Below are positions 7,842-15,548 of a stretch of 40,659 nucleotides of DNA, one piece after another. Position 1 is the first letter of the stretch; each line of letters starts with the position of its first letter. Position numbers and translations under genes: made by a program. Location of the stretch: assembly GCA_934096715.1 (NCBI GenBank), contig CAKOMQ010000009.1, positions 1 to 40,659 on the forward strand, read 5' to 3'. A model generated the notes under the pieces. The model did no database searches and was not told the DNA's origin. It was given only the letters and a program-made list of their open reading frames with translations. The DNA is from an uncultured Bacilli bacterium (lineage in GTDB: Bacteria; Bacillota_I; Bacilli_A; RF39; UBA660).

Positions 7842-7869
7842 TTTAATCATCATCCTATCATATAGGATT

Positions 7870-7897
7870 ATTATACCAAAAATATGAGTTTTATCAA
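7870..7897 (-). promoter_or_regulatory. Promoter of secreted paralog 1
   Basis: Minus strand TTGATA (7892-7897), 16-base spacer, TATAAT (7870-7875), about 30 bases before the chosen ATG. The leader starts with ATCCTA-tatga-TAGGAT, a 6-bp hairpin whose 3' arm contains the ribosome binding site. Confidence 0.75.
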
Positions 7898-7989
7898 TTA
7901 GAATTAACTGAATTTAATACTTTTGTTAAAATTATTGTTGAATTGTGTCAAGCAAAACAAGACTATAAGTTTTTATTAGTATCTATCGA

Positions 7990-8091
7990 AAATAAAAAAG
8001 AGATTTCCCCTGACTGAACGATCCCACAAGGCATGCTTGCCGGTACAACTTACATGTACCCTTCAGTAACTCAGCGAACTACTATCTCACT
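7990..8091 (-). ncRNA. Independent structured small RNA of about 100 nt, family unknown
   Basis: The minus strand here has its own promoter and ends in a stem plus T-tract (ATCTCTTTTTT). Predicted pairings in plus coordinates are an outer stem 8000-8004/8084-8088, a second stem 8013-8018/8062-8067 (ACTGAA/TTCAGT), and two inner hairpins 8030-8033/8038-8041 and 8042-8047/8055-8060 (GGTACA/TGTACC). No open reading frame of note is present. I compared it by eye with SRP RNA, 6S RNA, tmRNA, T-box, SAM, TPP and c-di-GMP aptamers and recognised none. It lies between the orphan antitoxin gene and secreted paralog 1. Confidence 0.65.
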
Positions 8092-8097
8092 AACAAA

Positions 8098-8125
8098 ATA
8101 ATATCAAATTATATTTTTTTGTCAA
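8098..8125 (-). promoter_or_regulatory. Promoter of the small RNA at 7990-8091
   Basis: Minus strand TTGACA (8120-8125), 16-base spacer, TATTAT (8098-8103). The predicted transcription start near 8091 coincides with the beginning of the structured RNA. Confidence 0.75.
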
Positions 8126-8205
8126 TAATATCATATGCGAAATATGCGAAAAATTGAGCTTCGTATCATGTGCTAACGCCACAACTAAGAAAATAGCAAC
8201 TATTT

Positions 8206-8234
8206 ACGTTACACTTCGTGTGTAGCGTTTTTTT
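8206..8234 (+). terminator. Plus-strand terminator without an evident gene
   Basis: A 9-bp stem (ACGTTACAC / GTGTAGCGT, one G-T pair) with loop TTCGT, followed by seven T on the plus strand. No plus-strand gene precedes it. Either an unrecognised plus-strand transcript ends here or it is the remnant of a lost gene. In bases 7898-8237 I see, besides this and the small RNA, only a short direct repeat (ATATGCGAA twice, about 8132-8149). Confidence 0.6.
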
Positions 8235-8237
8235 AAT

Positions 8238-8423
8238 TTAAATATCTTTATACTTCTCTATTATCTTACTGCGTTCTTTTTCAGTTGTTGATTTACCAGT
8301 AATACAATTATAAAGTATTTCTTTTAATTCTTTAGTTAATGGCATGCCTTCTTGAGCCATAGCACCATCTACTTTATTTATTTTTTCTTGTATTTCTTTT
8401 TCAGATAGTTTTTTATTATTCAT
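8238..8423 (-). CDS. VbhA-like antitoxin (Fic inhibitor family), orphan
   Basis: A 61-residue protein with the layout of the small VbhA-type antitoxins that inhibit Fic AMP-transferases. A charged N-terminal helix is followed by VDGAMAQEGMPLTKELKEIL and a C-terminal helix (TEKERSKIIEKYKDI). The inhibitory motif of the family is [S/T]xxxE[G/N]; here the E-G pair is present (MAQEG) but Ala occupies the S/T position. No fic gene is adjacent on either side; the window's only Fic gene is 22.6 kb away and carries its own inhibitory helix. A GTGAG site precedes the ATG at 8423. The upstream terminator separates it from frr. The family call is from memory of the motif and is moderate. Confidence 0.6.
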   Translation of the reverse strand: MNNKKLSEKEIQEKINKVDGAMAQEGMPLTKELKEILYNCITGKSTTEKERSKIIEKYKDI

Positions 8424-8448
8424 TTAAGTTACTCACTTTCTCAAGTAT

Positions 8449-8474
8449 CAAAAAATGCAAACCCTAGATTTGCA
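8449..8474 (-). terminator. frr terminator
   Basis: Minus strand ATGCAAA / TTTGCAT stem with a 7-base loop containing the frr stop codon TAG, then six T. Confidence 0.85.
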
Positions 8475-8997
8475 TTAATTCTTGTTCTTTTTCTTTTATT
8501 TTTTCATCTACTATTTTATTATATTTATTAATTAATTCTTGAACATTTTCCATTAGTCTTTTTTGTTCATCTTCTGGAAGTTCTGCTTTCTTAATATCAT
8601 TATTATCATCTTGTCTAATATTTCTTAATTGAATTTTAGCTTCTTCTCCAATAGTCTTAGCCATCTTAACGTATTCTTTTCTTCTATCTTCTGTTAGATC
8701 AGGAATAGTTAAGATAACTACTTCACCATTATTCATAGGTGTAAGGCCAATATTAGCTTCATTAATAGCTTTCTCAATATTCTTTATAGCACTTTTATCA
8801 AAAGGCTTAATAAATAACTTTTTAGCCTCAGGTACAGTAATATTAGCAACACTTGATAGTAGTGTTGGTGTTCCATAGTATTCAACCATTATACCGTTTA
8901 AAATACTTGGATTAGCTCTACCTGCTCTAATATTTAGAAGTCTATTTTCTAAACTTTCTATAGCCCCGATCATTTTTAATTCTGTATCTAAATTCAT
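8464..8997 (-). CDS. frr: Ribosome recycling factor
   Basis: RRF splits post-termination ribosomes together with EF-G. Family motifs include NIRAGRANPSILNGIMVEYY and an Arg-rich helix in domain I, and the protein ends in a coiled coil (KIVDEKIKEKEQELMQI). I chose ATG 8997 (177 residues) because AAGGAGA lies a few bases upstream (9003-9009). The longer reading from 9018 would place that site inside the gene and add seven unconserved residues. It overlaps nothing with this start and is the last gene of a three-gene run. pyrH, its usual neighbour, is 12 kb away here. Confidence 0.95.
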   Translation of the reverse strand: MNLDTELKMIGAIESLENRLLNIRAGRANPSILNGIMVEYYGTPTLLSSVANITVPEAKKLFIKPFDKSAIKNIEKAINEANIGLTPMNNGEVVILTIPDLTEDRRKEYVKMAKTIGEEAKIQLRNIRQDDNNDIKKAELPEDEQKRLMENVQELINKYNKIVDEKIKEKEQELMQI

Positions 8998-9010
8998 ATT
9001 TCTCTCCTTA

Positions 9011-9763
9011 TTAACCAATAATTATACTATCATTATAATCTGTTTTTGTAGTTTTGACAATATAAGATAGATTTAATATACCTGTATCATCTATATAAAA
9101 GGCATAATCTTTAAAATTATTAACTGTGTCATCTATCTTAATTAATTCTACTCCATCTACTACTTCTTGCTTACCATTTAATTTTTCTCTTATCTTTTCT
9201 TTAACACTATCCATATTAGTATTAAATCTACTTAATACTTCATCATCTGTAAGTAATTTACCAGTACTTATATCAAATATATAACCTTTATAACCCTTTA
9301 TACCACTTTGGTCAAAGCAATCATATATATAGTCTTCAATTACTAAAGAAGCGTAGTTATTATATTTAAATGTTTTATATTCCCTATAAGTAACCATATA
9401 AATACCATCATTATTATAATTAACTATTTCATTACTCATTAAATTCATATCTTTAATATATTTAATATTAGACATATATGAAGCATTTTGCTCATTTAGA
9501 GAATCTGCTATATGTTCATATCCTTTTATATTAATAACAAGATCTTTATAATATATTTCAGCACTTTCACTTATAACTTTTTCATTCTTATAATAGAAAT
9601 AATCTTTTTTAGGATCTACTCGATAGTCAGACTTCTTAGTTATTTTGATATTACTATCATCTTTATGAATAGTCATATAATATAAATATTGTCCACCTGC
9701 TATTAAACATATAATAAATAATATAAATATTATTACCCCTATTTTACTACTTTTGTTTTTCAT
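9011..9763 (-). CDS. Membrane-anchored PdaC/RsiV-like (DUF4163/DUF3298) protein
   Basis: A 250-residue protein with one N-terminal membrane helix (about residues 8-27) and an extracytoplasmic domain. The pattern of the outside part (SESAEIYYKDLVINIKGYEH, MVTYREYKTFKYNNYASLVI, GYIFDISTGKLLTDDEVLSR, LSYIVKTT) resembles the DUF4163 plus DUF3298 pair in PdaC and in the anti-sigma factor RsiV. No deacetylase catalytic domain follows and no cytoplasmic anti-sigma segment is obvious, so its role is open. It overlaps the end of the thioredoxin-like gene by 17 bases and has AAAGGAG before its ATG. Confidence 0.5.
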   Translation of the reverse strand: MKNKSSKIGVIIFILFIICLIAGGQYLYYMTIHKDDSNIKITKKSDYRVDPKKDYFYYKNEKVISESAEIYYKDLVINIKGYEHIADSLNEQNASYMSNIKYIKDMNLMSNEIVNYNNDGIYMVTYREYKTFKYNNYASLVIEDYIYDCFDQSGIKGYKGYIFDISTGKLLTDDEVLSRFNTNMDSVKEKIREKLNGKQEVVDGVELIKIDDTVNNFKDYAFYIDDTGILNLSYIVKTTKTDYNDSIIIG

Positions 9764-10370
9764 TTTTCTCCTTTACATAATCACTAAATATACCATTTAA
9801 TTTATCTTTAAAAGTCATTACATTATAATCATTCCAATAGATATCTGGAGTAATATCTCCTGTTCTAAATGATGTATCATCTATATAACCTAAAATATTA
9901 CCGTTTTTAATAACTAAAAGAGCTGGTGCTAGAATATCCGCTGTATTATAGTCAGTATACTTTAAATATATACTTAAATTATTTACAATGGTTTCATAAG
10001 TACCATTTTTTTCTTTTCTATCATTTTCAAAGTCATAATAGCCTATTTCTTTAATACCATTTTCTATAGCCACTTCATTAACATACTTAGCAAAGTAATT
10101 TGTCCAACAATTAGTTTTAAAGCCAAATAGTACAATACCACTAGAAGTAGTTGAGTTAATTAAATTATTTACTTCACTTGAATTAGTAAATTTATAAATA
10201 TTCTTCTTTGGTACCATTGTAAGTATTTGATTAATTTGTTTAGCTTCTGTATCTACTTTCTTATTAAAATCATATGTCCCTATATACACAAATAATCCTA
10301 GTATTATAATACTAAGAATAATATATATAATCATTTGAGTTTTACTTTTAAATAATTTATTTACGTTCAT
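9747..10370 (-). CDS. Membrane-anchored thioredoxin-fold protein with degenerate active site
   Basis: A 207-residue protein from ATG 10370, supported by AGGTGA eight bases upstream; a GTG at 10382 overlaps that site. There is one N-terminal membrane helix (about 13-32 of this form). The rest looks like a thioredoxin fold: a strand then FGFKTNCWTNYFAKYV where the CxxC motif belongs, and APALLVIKNG with the cis-Pro loop typical of thioredoxins. Only one cysteine (NCWTN) remains, so a normal dithiol oxidoreductase reaction is unlikely. It could act as a thiol-binding or chaperone-type protein. It is co-transcribed with the RsiV-like gene and frr. Confidence 0.6.
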   Translation of the reverse strand: MNVNKLFKSKTQMIIYIILSIIILGLFVYIGTYDFNKKVDTEAKQINQILTMVPKKNIYKFTNSSEVNNLINSTTSSGIVLFGFKTNCWTNYFAKYVNEVAIENGIKEIGYYDFENDRKEKNGTYETIVNNLSIYLKYTDYNTADILAPALLVIKNGNILGYIDDTSFRTGDITPDIYWNDYNVMTFKDKLNGIFSDYVKEKNEKQK

Positions 10371-10453
10371 AAATATAATCACCTATTACTAGTATAACAA
10401 AAATTTTAGATACTTTTAAGTAAATAAATAACAAATATGTAAAATAATGTAGA

Positions 10454-10855
10454 CTATTTACTTCTTTTTCTAGGTTTTAATAATATTATTCCAAATATTA
10501 TGATAACTATTATACATCCTATTATTATAGAATATATAATCTTTGAATCAACATTATTCTCTTTAACATTTAAACTATTCTTATAATCATCTATTAAACT
10601 AGATGTATAACTACTTTCTTTATAAACAATAAAAGTATATATATTTTCTTCTGAATCATTATAAACTTTAATATAGACATTATTTATATCTTCATCTAAA
10701 TAATTATCTATTACTTCGATATTATATCCTTCTGTTATCTTATATTCAAATTCAAGCTTTTCTACATTACTACTAACACTTAAAGTATATATATTATTTA
10801 ATTTATCAAACTTTAAATCTATTGTACCATTTAATATTTTTAATTCTTCCAACAT
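10454..10855 (-). CDS. Cadherin-like beta-sandwich protein with C-terminal membrane anchor
   Basis: A 133-residue protein from ATG 10855; the GTG at 10864 overlaps the ribosome binding site. Residues about 5-75 (ILNGTIDLKFDKLNNIYTLS and following) match the cadherin-like beta-sandwich domain found in Gram-positive surface proteins. After a linker comes a membrane helix (about 107-126) and a positive tail KPRKRSK, giving a type-I-like anchor with no cleavable signal visible at the N-terminus. The topology is therefore uncertain. The upstream hemW terminator runs directly into its start, so either read-through or a separate promoter is needed. Confidence 0.6.
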   Translation of the reverse strand: MLEELKILNGTIDLKFDKLNNIYTLSVSSNVEKLEFEYKITEGYNIEVIDNYLDEDINNVYIKVYNDSEENIYTFIVYKESSYTSSLIDDYKNSLNVKENNVDSKIIYSIIIGCIIVIIIFGIILLKPRKRSK

Positions 10856-10896
10856 AAAAAACACCTATTAATAATATTTATAAAACGGTGTTTTTT
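10856..10896 (-). terminator. hemW terminator overlapping the next gene's ribosome binding site
   Basis: Minus strand AAAAAACACC and GGTGTTTTTT form a 10-bp inverted repeat around a 21-base AT-rich loop. The 3' arm and T-tract lead straight into the ATG at 10855, and its AGGTG is the only candidate ribosome binding site for that gene. Confidence 0.65.
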
Positions 10897-11980
10897 ATAC
10901 TATTTTATTTAAGATTTCATTCATTACATATATCCTAGTAGGATTTATAAATATATAACCATCTTTATATATTAAGTCTTCATATTTAATTAAAGTATTT
11001 ATAGGATATCTTGTAAACATATCTACATTATATAGATTATTAAATTCACTTACATTAATACCTTTAAGTAATCTAAGTCCTAAAATCATATGATAATCAA
11101 TAATTTCATCTTTACTTAAAAGTTCCTTAGTACTAAAGATATCACTTTCTATATATTTAGATAAACTTCTTGTATTAGAATATCTTACTCCACTAACATA
11201 TCCACTTGCACCACAACCAAATCCATAGTATTCTTTATTTTGCCAATAAACATTGTTATGTTTGCTTTCATAACCAGGGCGTGAAAAATTACTAATTTCA
11301 TAATGAACATATCCATGACGAGTTAAATATTTACATATATAGTTATACATTTCATAATCTAACTCTTCGTTAATAGGATGTGTATTCTTATACTTTAAAT
11401 AAGTATTATCTTCTAATATAAGAGAATATGTACTTATATGTTCTGGATTTAATTTAACTAGTTTTTTAATATCACTTTTAACAGTTTTTAAATTTTCTTC
11501 AGGTAATGCATACATTAAATCTAAGTTAATATTATTAATACCTTCTCTTCTTATCATCTTAAGAGTATTATCTAACTTTTCATAATCCATTATACGATTC
11601 ATTATTTCTAAGTTATGTTGGTTAAAAGACTCTACTCCTATACTTATTCTATTTACTCCATTACTTTTAATATACTTAATAAAATCTTCAGTTATATCTT
11701 CTAAATTACATTCCATGGTGAATTCTAAGTCACTACTAACTTTAAACTTCTTAACTATAGAAAATAATTTATCCAATTCCTGTCTATTTAAGATAGATGG
11801 AGTACCACCACCTATATAGATAGTATGTACTTCATCATCCATATATCTATCACTTACTTCATATTCTAGTTTTTTTAAGTAATCATCTGCCCATTCTTTA
11901 TTATAAATAAATTTACAAAAATCACAGTAAGTACAAATACTTCTACAAAAAGGAATATGAATATATACTGCACTAATCAT
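10895..11980 (-). CDS. hemW: HemW-like radical SAM heme chaperone
   Basis: A 361-residue radical SAM protein. The cluster motif Cys12-x3-Cys16-x2-Cys19 sits in PFCRSICTYCDFCKF, followed by YIGGGTPS (SAM binding), NRISIGVESFN and a HemN C-terminal domain. In Firmicutes this gene next to lepA is HemW (heme insertion or trafficking), not the coproporphyrinogen oxidase HemN, which is about 90 residues longer at the N-terminus. Here it follows lepA with one unknown gene in between. Start and upstream stop share bases (TAATG). Confidence 0.9.
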   Translation of the reverse strand: MISAVYIHIPFCRSICTYCDFCKFIYNKEWADDYLKKLEYEVSDRYMDDEVHTIYIGGGTPSILNRQELDKLFSIVKKFKVSSDLEFTMECNLEDITEDFIKYIKSNGVNRISIGVESFNQHNLEIMNRIMDYEKLDNTLKMIRREGINNINLDLMYALPEENLKTVKSDIKKLVKLNPEHISTYSLILEDNTYLKYKNTHPINEELDYEMYNYICKYLTRHGYVHYEISNFSRPGYESKHNNVYWQNKEYYGFGCGASGYVSGVRYSNTRSLSKYIESDIFSTKELLSKDEIIDYHMILGLRLLKGINVSEFNNLYNVDMFTRYPINTLIKYEDLIYKDGYIFINPTRIYVMNEILNKIV

Positions 11981-12576
11981 TATGAACCTTGACTAGACTT
12001 ATGATGAATTTGAGAAAGATATGTAGTATAATCCATTAATTGTTGATATTCATTTAAGAAGCATGGATCATCTTGAAATACTCTTTTTAGACAAACACCA
12101 TAGGTAGAATTTTGTTTACCTATTACATCTGCAATATAACTACTTGATAAAGCATATTTTCTTTGAAAATTACCTAATACTTTATAATCTTCTAAAGTAT
12201 AATCTTCTTTCTTCATCTTAACTATATTATAGTAATCTACATCTTCTATATCTCTTAAGTATTCTATAAATAATTGTTTATTAGTTTTTCTAGATATAAC
12301 TAATTTTTGATAATACTTATAAAATTCTTGTTTTTGATGTTCTTGATCATTATGAAGAACATTAAATAAGAATATCCAAGCATCATGGCAACTATTTAAG
12401 TTTTTCATTAAATAATTAAATACTTCTTCTTCACTAGATGCTCCAATTAAATTCTCTGTATCAAACATTTCTACTATTGAATCTGTTTGTAATCTAAATG
12501 TAAGGATTGAGTGGTAAAAGAAATTTAACTTACTTTGTTCACTTCCAAATAATCTATTTAAATCTATTTTTTCCAT
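11980..12576 (-). CDS. Hypothetical protein between lepA and hemW
   Basis: I do not recognise this gene. From ATG 12576 it encodes 198 residues; a GTG at 12588 would overlap lepA. It is soluble, without membrane segment or signal, and mostly helical, with many Tyr, Asp, Lys and Asn. Notable stretches are NSCHDAWIFLFNVLHNDQEH in the middle and GKQNSTYGVCLKRVFQDDP near the end. The stop overlaps the hemW start (TAATG) and the start lies one base after the lepA stop, so it is in a lepA-unknown-hemW operon. No catalytic pattern is obvious. Confidence 0.75.
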   Translation of the reverse strand: MEKIDLNRLFGSEQSKLNFFYHSILTFRLQTDSIVEMFDTENLIGASSEEEVFNYLMKNLNSCHDAWIFLFNVLHNDQEHQKQEFYKYYQKLVISRKTNKQLFIEYLRDIEDVDYYNIVKMKKEDYTLEDYKVLGNFQRKYALSSSYIADVIGKQNSTYGVCLKRVFQDDPCFLNEYQQLMDYTTYLSQIHHKSSQGS

Positions 12577-12577
12577 A

Positions 12578-14374
12578 TTAATTCTCACTTTCTAGTATAC
12601 TTAAGAACGCTTCTTGTGGAACTTCTACACGCCCAACCATTTTCATTCTTTTCTTTCCTTCTTTTTGAGCTTCTAATAACTTCTTCTTACGTGATATATC
12701 TCCACCATAACATTTAGCAAGAACATTTTTCTTTAAAGCACTTATATTTTCTCTTGCTATTACTTTAGAGCCTATACTTGCTTGAATAGGTATTTGAAAC
12801 ATTTGTCTAGGAATTAATTCTTTTAATTTCTTAGTTATATTTCTTCCCTTTTCATAAGCTTTATCAGTATGGACTATCATAGATAATGCATCAACTGGTT
12901 CCCCATTAAGGAGAATATCCATCTTAACTAACTTACTTACTTTATTACCAATAAGTTCATAATCAAAAGATGCATATCCATTAGTCCTACTTTTTAACTT
13001 ATCATAGAAATCATATACTATTTCACCTAAAGGAAGTTCATAATGTATATTAACTCTTTCAGTATCTATATAGTCAATACCAATATAATCTCCCCTTTTA
13101 TTTTGACATAGTTCCATAATAGGCCCAATATACGAAGAAGGCGCAATTATATTAGTTGTAATATAAGGTTCACTAATACTTTCAATTCTTTCTTTAGGTG
13201 GCATCTTAGATGGAGCATCTACATACATAACACTTTTATCAGTCATATGTACTTCATATATAACAGAAGGACTAGTAGATATAATATCTATTCCAAATTC
13301 TCTTTCTATTCTCGTAGTAATTATTTCTGCATGTAATAATCCTAAGAAACCAACACGGAAACCAAAACCTAAGGCTTCACTATTCTCTGGTTCAAATGAA
13401 AGCGATGAATCATTTAGTTTAAGTTTTTCAAGTGCTTCTTTTAAACTATCATACTTATTAGGGACTATTGGATAAATACCAGTATATACCATAGGTTTCA
13501 TTGGTTTATATCCATCTATTGGTTCACTTGCTTCACGATTAATAACTGTTACAGTATCTCCAACATGTACTCTACTTATATCTTTAATAGCAGCTCCAAT
13601 AAAGCCAACACATCCACTTTTTATTTCATTTAATTCTTTTTCTTTTGGAGTATGAATACCTAAAGATACTATTTCATATTCTGCTCCTGTTGCCATAAAT
13701 TTAATTTTATCTTTTACTTTTAAAACACCATCTACTACTTTAACAAGAAGAATTACTCCCCTGTAAGCATCAAAATAACTATCATAAATAAGTGCTCTAG
13801 TAGGTTTATTTTCATCTATTACTGGTTCCGGTATTCTTTCTACTACTCTATCCAGTAATTCTTTTACTCCTACACCAGTTTTACCACTACAAAGAATTAT
13901 CTCTTCTTCTTTAAACCCTAAACTAGTTTTAAGTTCATTCTTAACTTTTTCAATATTAGCATTTGGTAAATCTATTTTATTTATAACAGGAATTATAACT
14001 AAATCATTTTGCATTGCTAGATAAAGATTAGCAAGTGTTTGAGCTTCTATACCTTGAGCAGCATCTACAACTAAGATTGCTCCTTCACAAGCTGCCAAAC
14101 TTCTTGATACTTCGTAAGAAAAATCAACATGACCTGGAGTGTCTATTAGATTTAATTTATATTCTTCTCCATTATAAATATAAGGAAGAGTTACGGTATT
14201 AAGTTTTATTGTAATACCTCTTTCCCTTTCAATATCCATATTATCTAATAATTGTTCTTTCATTTCTCTTTTATCTACTGCCCCAGTTAGTTCAAGTATT
14301 CTATCTGCTAGTGTACTTTTACCATGATCTATATGAGCAATAATTGAGAAATTTCTAATATTTTCTTTTTTCAT
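12578..14374 (-). CDS. lepA: Elongation factor 4 (LepA)
   Basis: A 598-residue translational GTPase. The G1 motif AHIDHGKST is near residue 13, RERGITIK is the switch region, and DTPGHVDF (G3) and NKIDLPNA (G4) follow. The LepA-specific C-terminal domain ends with GKKRMKMVGRVEVPQEAF. Length equals the family norm (about 600). LepA acts on stalled or assembling ribosomes. It is upstream of the unknown gene and hemW. Confidence 0.97.
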   Translation of the reverse strand: MKKENIRNFSIIAHIDHGKSTLADRILELTGAVDKREMKEQLLDNMDIERERGITIKLNTVTLPYIYNGEEYKLNLIDTPGHVDFSYEVSRSLAACEGAILVVDAAQGIEAQTLANLYLAMQNDLVIIPVINKIDLPNANIEKVKNELKTSLGFKEEEIILCSGKTGVGVKELLDRVVERIPEPVIDENKPTRALIYDSYFDAYRGVILLVKVVDGVLKVKDKIKFMATGAEYEIVSLGIHTPKEKELNEIKSGCVGFIGAAIKDISRVHVGDTVTVINREASEPIDGYKPMKPMVYTGIYPIVPNKYDSLKEALEKLKLNDSSLSFEPENSEALGFGFRVGFLGLLHAEIITTRIEREFGIDIISTSPSVIYEVHMTDKSVMYVDAPSKMPPKERIESISEPYITTNIIAPSSYIGPIMELCQNKRGDYIGIDYIDTERVNIHYELPLGEIVYDFYDKLKSRTNGYASFDYELIGNKVSKLVKMDILLNGEPVDALSMIVHTDKAYEKGRNITKKLKELIPRQMFQIPIQASIGSKVIARENISALKKNVLAKCYGGDISRKKKLLEAQKEGKKRMKMVGRVEVPQEAFLSILESEN

Positions 14375-14440
14375 AAACTACACCTACTCAATTATATCAG
14401 ATACTTTTATAGTTATCTAGTATAATATCAACGCAATCAA

Positions 14441-14461
14441 AAAGACACACTATGTGCCTTT
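14441..14461 (-). terminator. Terminator of the DUF421 gene
   Basis: Minus strand AAAGGCACA / TGTGTCTTT, a 9-bp stem with one G-U pair and a 3-base loop, followed by TTTTTG. Confidence 0.75.
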
Positions 14462-14462
14462 G

Positions 14463-15110
14463 TTACTTTACTTCAGTTTTCTTAATTATAAATAGTTTCT
14501 TATTTTTATAAAAACAATAGAAGATATCCATATAATTTAAATCTTTTTCTCTTAATTTATATAATAACCAATCCTTACTTTTATGAATATATTTTAAAGC
14601 TTTCTCTTGAATATCTCCATCAAGAATTAATGGCATTGGATATGTACTAGAAGTTTTTAAGAAATTATATTTAAATATTGATAACTTACCATTAGTTTCT
14701 AAAAAAGCATACTCTACTTCAGATATGTCTTTTATACTTTCTTGTCTTAAAGATAATAATAAATCATCTAAGGAATATCTAAGTTTTACCATCTCTTTAT
14801 AATTTACCTTACCATTAACAATAATTAATGAAGGTTTACCATCAAAGAATATTCTAAATTTACGACTCTTTAAAGAAATAAAAGCAAATGCTATTTCTAA
14901 GACTACTAAAACAAGTATTGGTACTAAGGCATAGATAATCGGATCATGTTTATTTTCAATAGATATCGCTATTAACTCAGCTATTAAGATAGATACAATT
15001 AAATCTATAATACCTAACTGACCTATTTCTCTTTTACCCATAAGTCTATAAGAAAATAAAACTACAAAATAGAAAAATAATGTTTTTAATACTATAATTA
15101 AAAGAGTCAA
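14463..15110 (-). CDS. DUF421 (YetF/YdfS-like) membrane protein
   Basis: A protein of about 215 residues with three N-terminal membrane helices and a cytoplasmic or juxtamembrane C-terminal domain. YRLMGKREIGQLGIIDLIVS and GKPSLIIVNGKVNYKEM are the hallmark segments of the DUF421 family (YetF, and the spore germination-related YrbG and YkjA relatives). The start is ambiguous: codons TTG 15122, GTG 15119 and TTG 15110 are in frame, with no ATG before the conserved region. GGTGAT at 15115-15120 favours TTG 15110. Its function is not known in molecular terms. Confidence 0.85.
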   Translation of the reverse strand: MTLLIIVLKTLFFYFVVLFSYRLMGKREIGQLGIIDLIVSILIAELIAISIENKHDPIIYALVPILVLVVLEIAFAFISLKSRKFRIFFDGKPSLIIVNGKVNYKEMVKLRYSLDDLLLSLRQESIKDISEVEYAFLETNGKLSIFKYNFLKTSSTYPMPLILDGDIQEKALKYIHKSKDWLLYKLREKDLNYMDIFYCFYKNKKLFIIKKTEVK

Positions 15111-15182
15111 ATTTATCACCAATTATATTATGTACTTATTAATAATATTTTATAACTTACATATACTTTAGTGGTGATAAGT

Positions 15183-15548
15183 ATGAATTATTTAAAATAT
15201 AGTAAATATGCTTTTATATTTATAACAATTGAGTTAATGATTTCATTTATAGCAGGTTTACTAAATTTACTAGGAGTAAATAGTGGTATTACTAGTATAG
15301 TACTACTTGTATCTAATGGAGTATTATTCTTTATACTAGCTTTCTTAAATGGTAAAACTAGTAAGAGTAAGGGATACTTAAGTGGACTCGTGCTTAGTAT
15401 AATATTTATTTTAATTATGTTTATTATTAATTCACTATTATTTGGATTAAATTTTAAGTTAGGTACAATTATCTATTATATAATACTTATAATGATTAGT
15501 ATTTTTGCAGGAAGTATAGGAATAAACAAGAAAAAAGATAATAACTAA
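15183..15548 (+). CDS. YrzE-like (TIGR04086) four-helix membrane protein
   Basis: A 121-residue integral membrane protein with four predicted helices and a Lys-rich C-terminus (NKKKDNN). The pattern and its closeness to tgt and queA fit the TIGR04086/YrzE family, common beside tgt-yajC in Firmicutes; the role is unknown. ATG 15183 is preferred over the GTG at 15171 because GGTGAT lies just upstream of it. It is divergent from the DUF421 gene and ends convergent with the next gene, overlapping it by four bases. Confidence 0.7.
   Translation: MNYLKYSKYAFIFITIELMISFIAGLLNLLGVNSGITSIVLLVSNGVLFFILAFLNGKTSKSKGYLSGLVLSIIFILIMFIINSLLFGLNFKLGTIIYYIILIMISIFAGSIGINKKKDNN

Noticed and set aside
7990..8091. 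Idea that the small RNA is SRP (4.5S-like) RNA, a tRNA, or the template repeat of the DGR
   Set aside because: The GGAAGGAAGCAGCC-type SRP loop and the TTCGA tRNA loop are absent, and it shares no stretch with the three variable regions.
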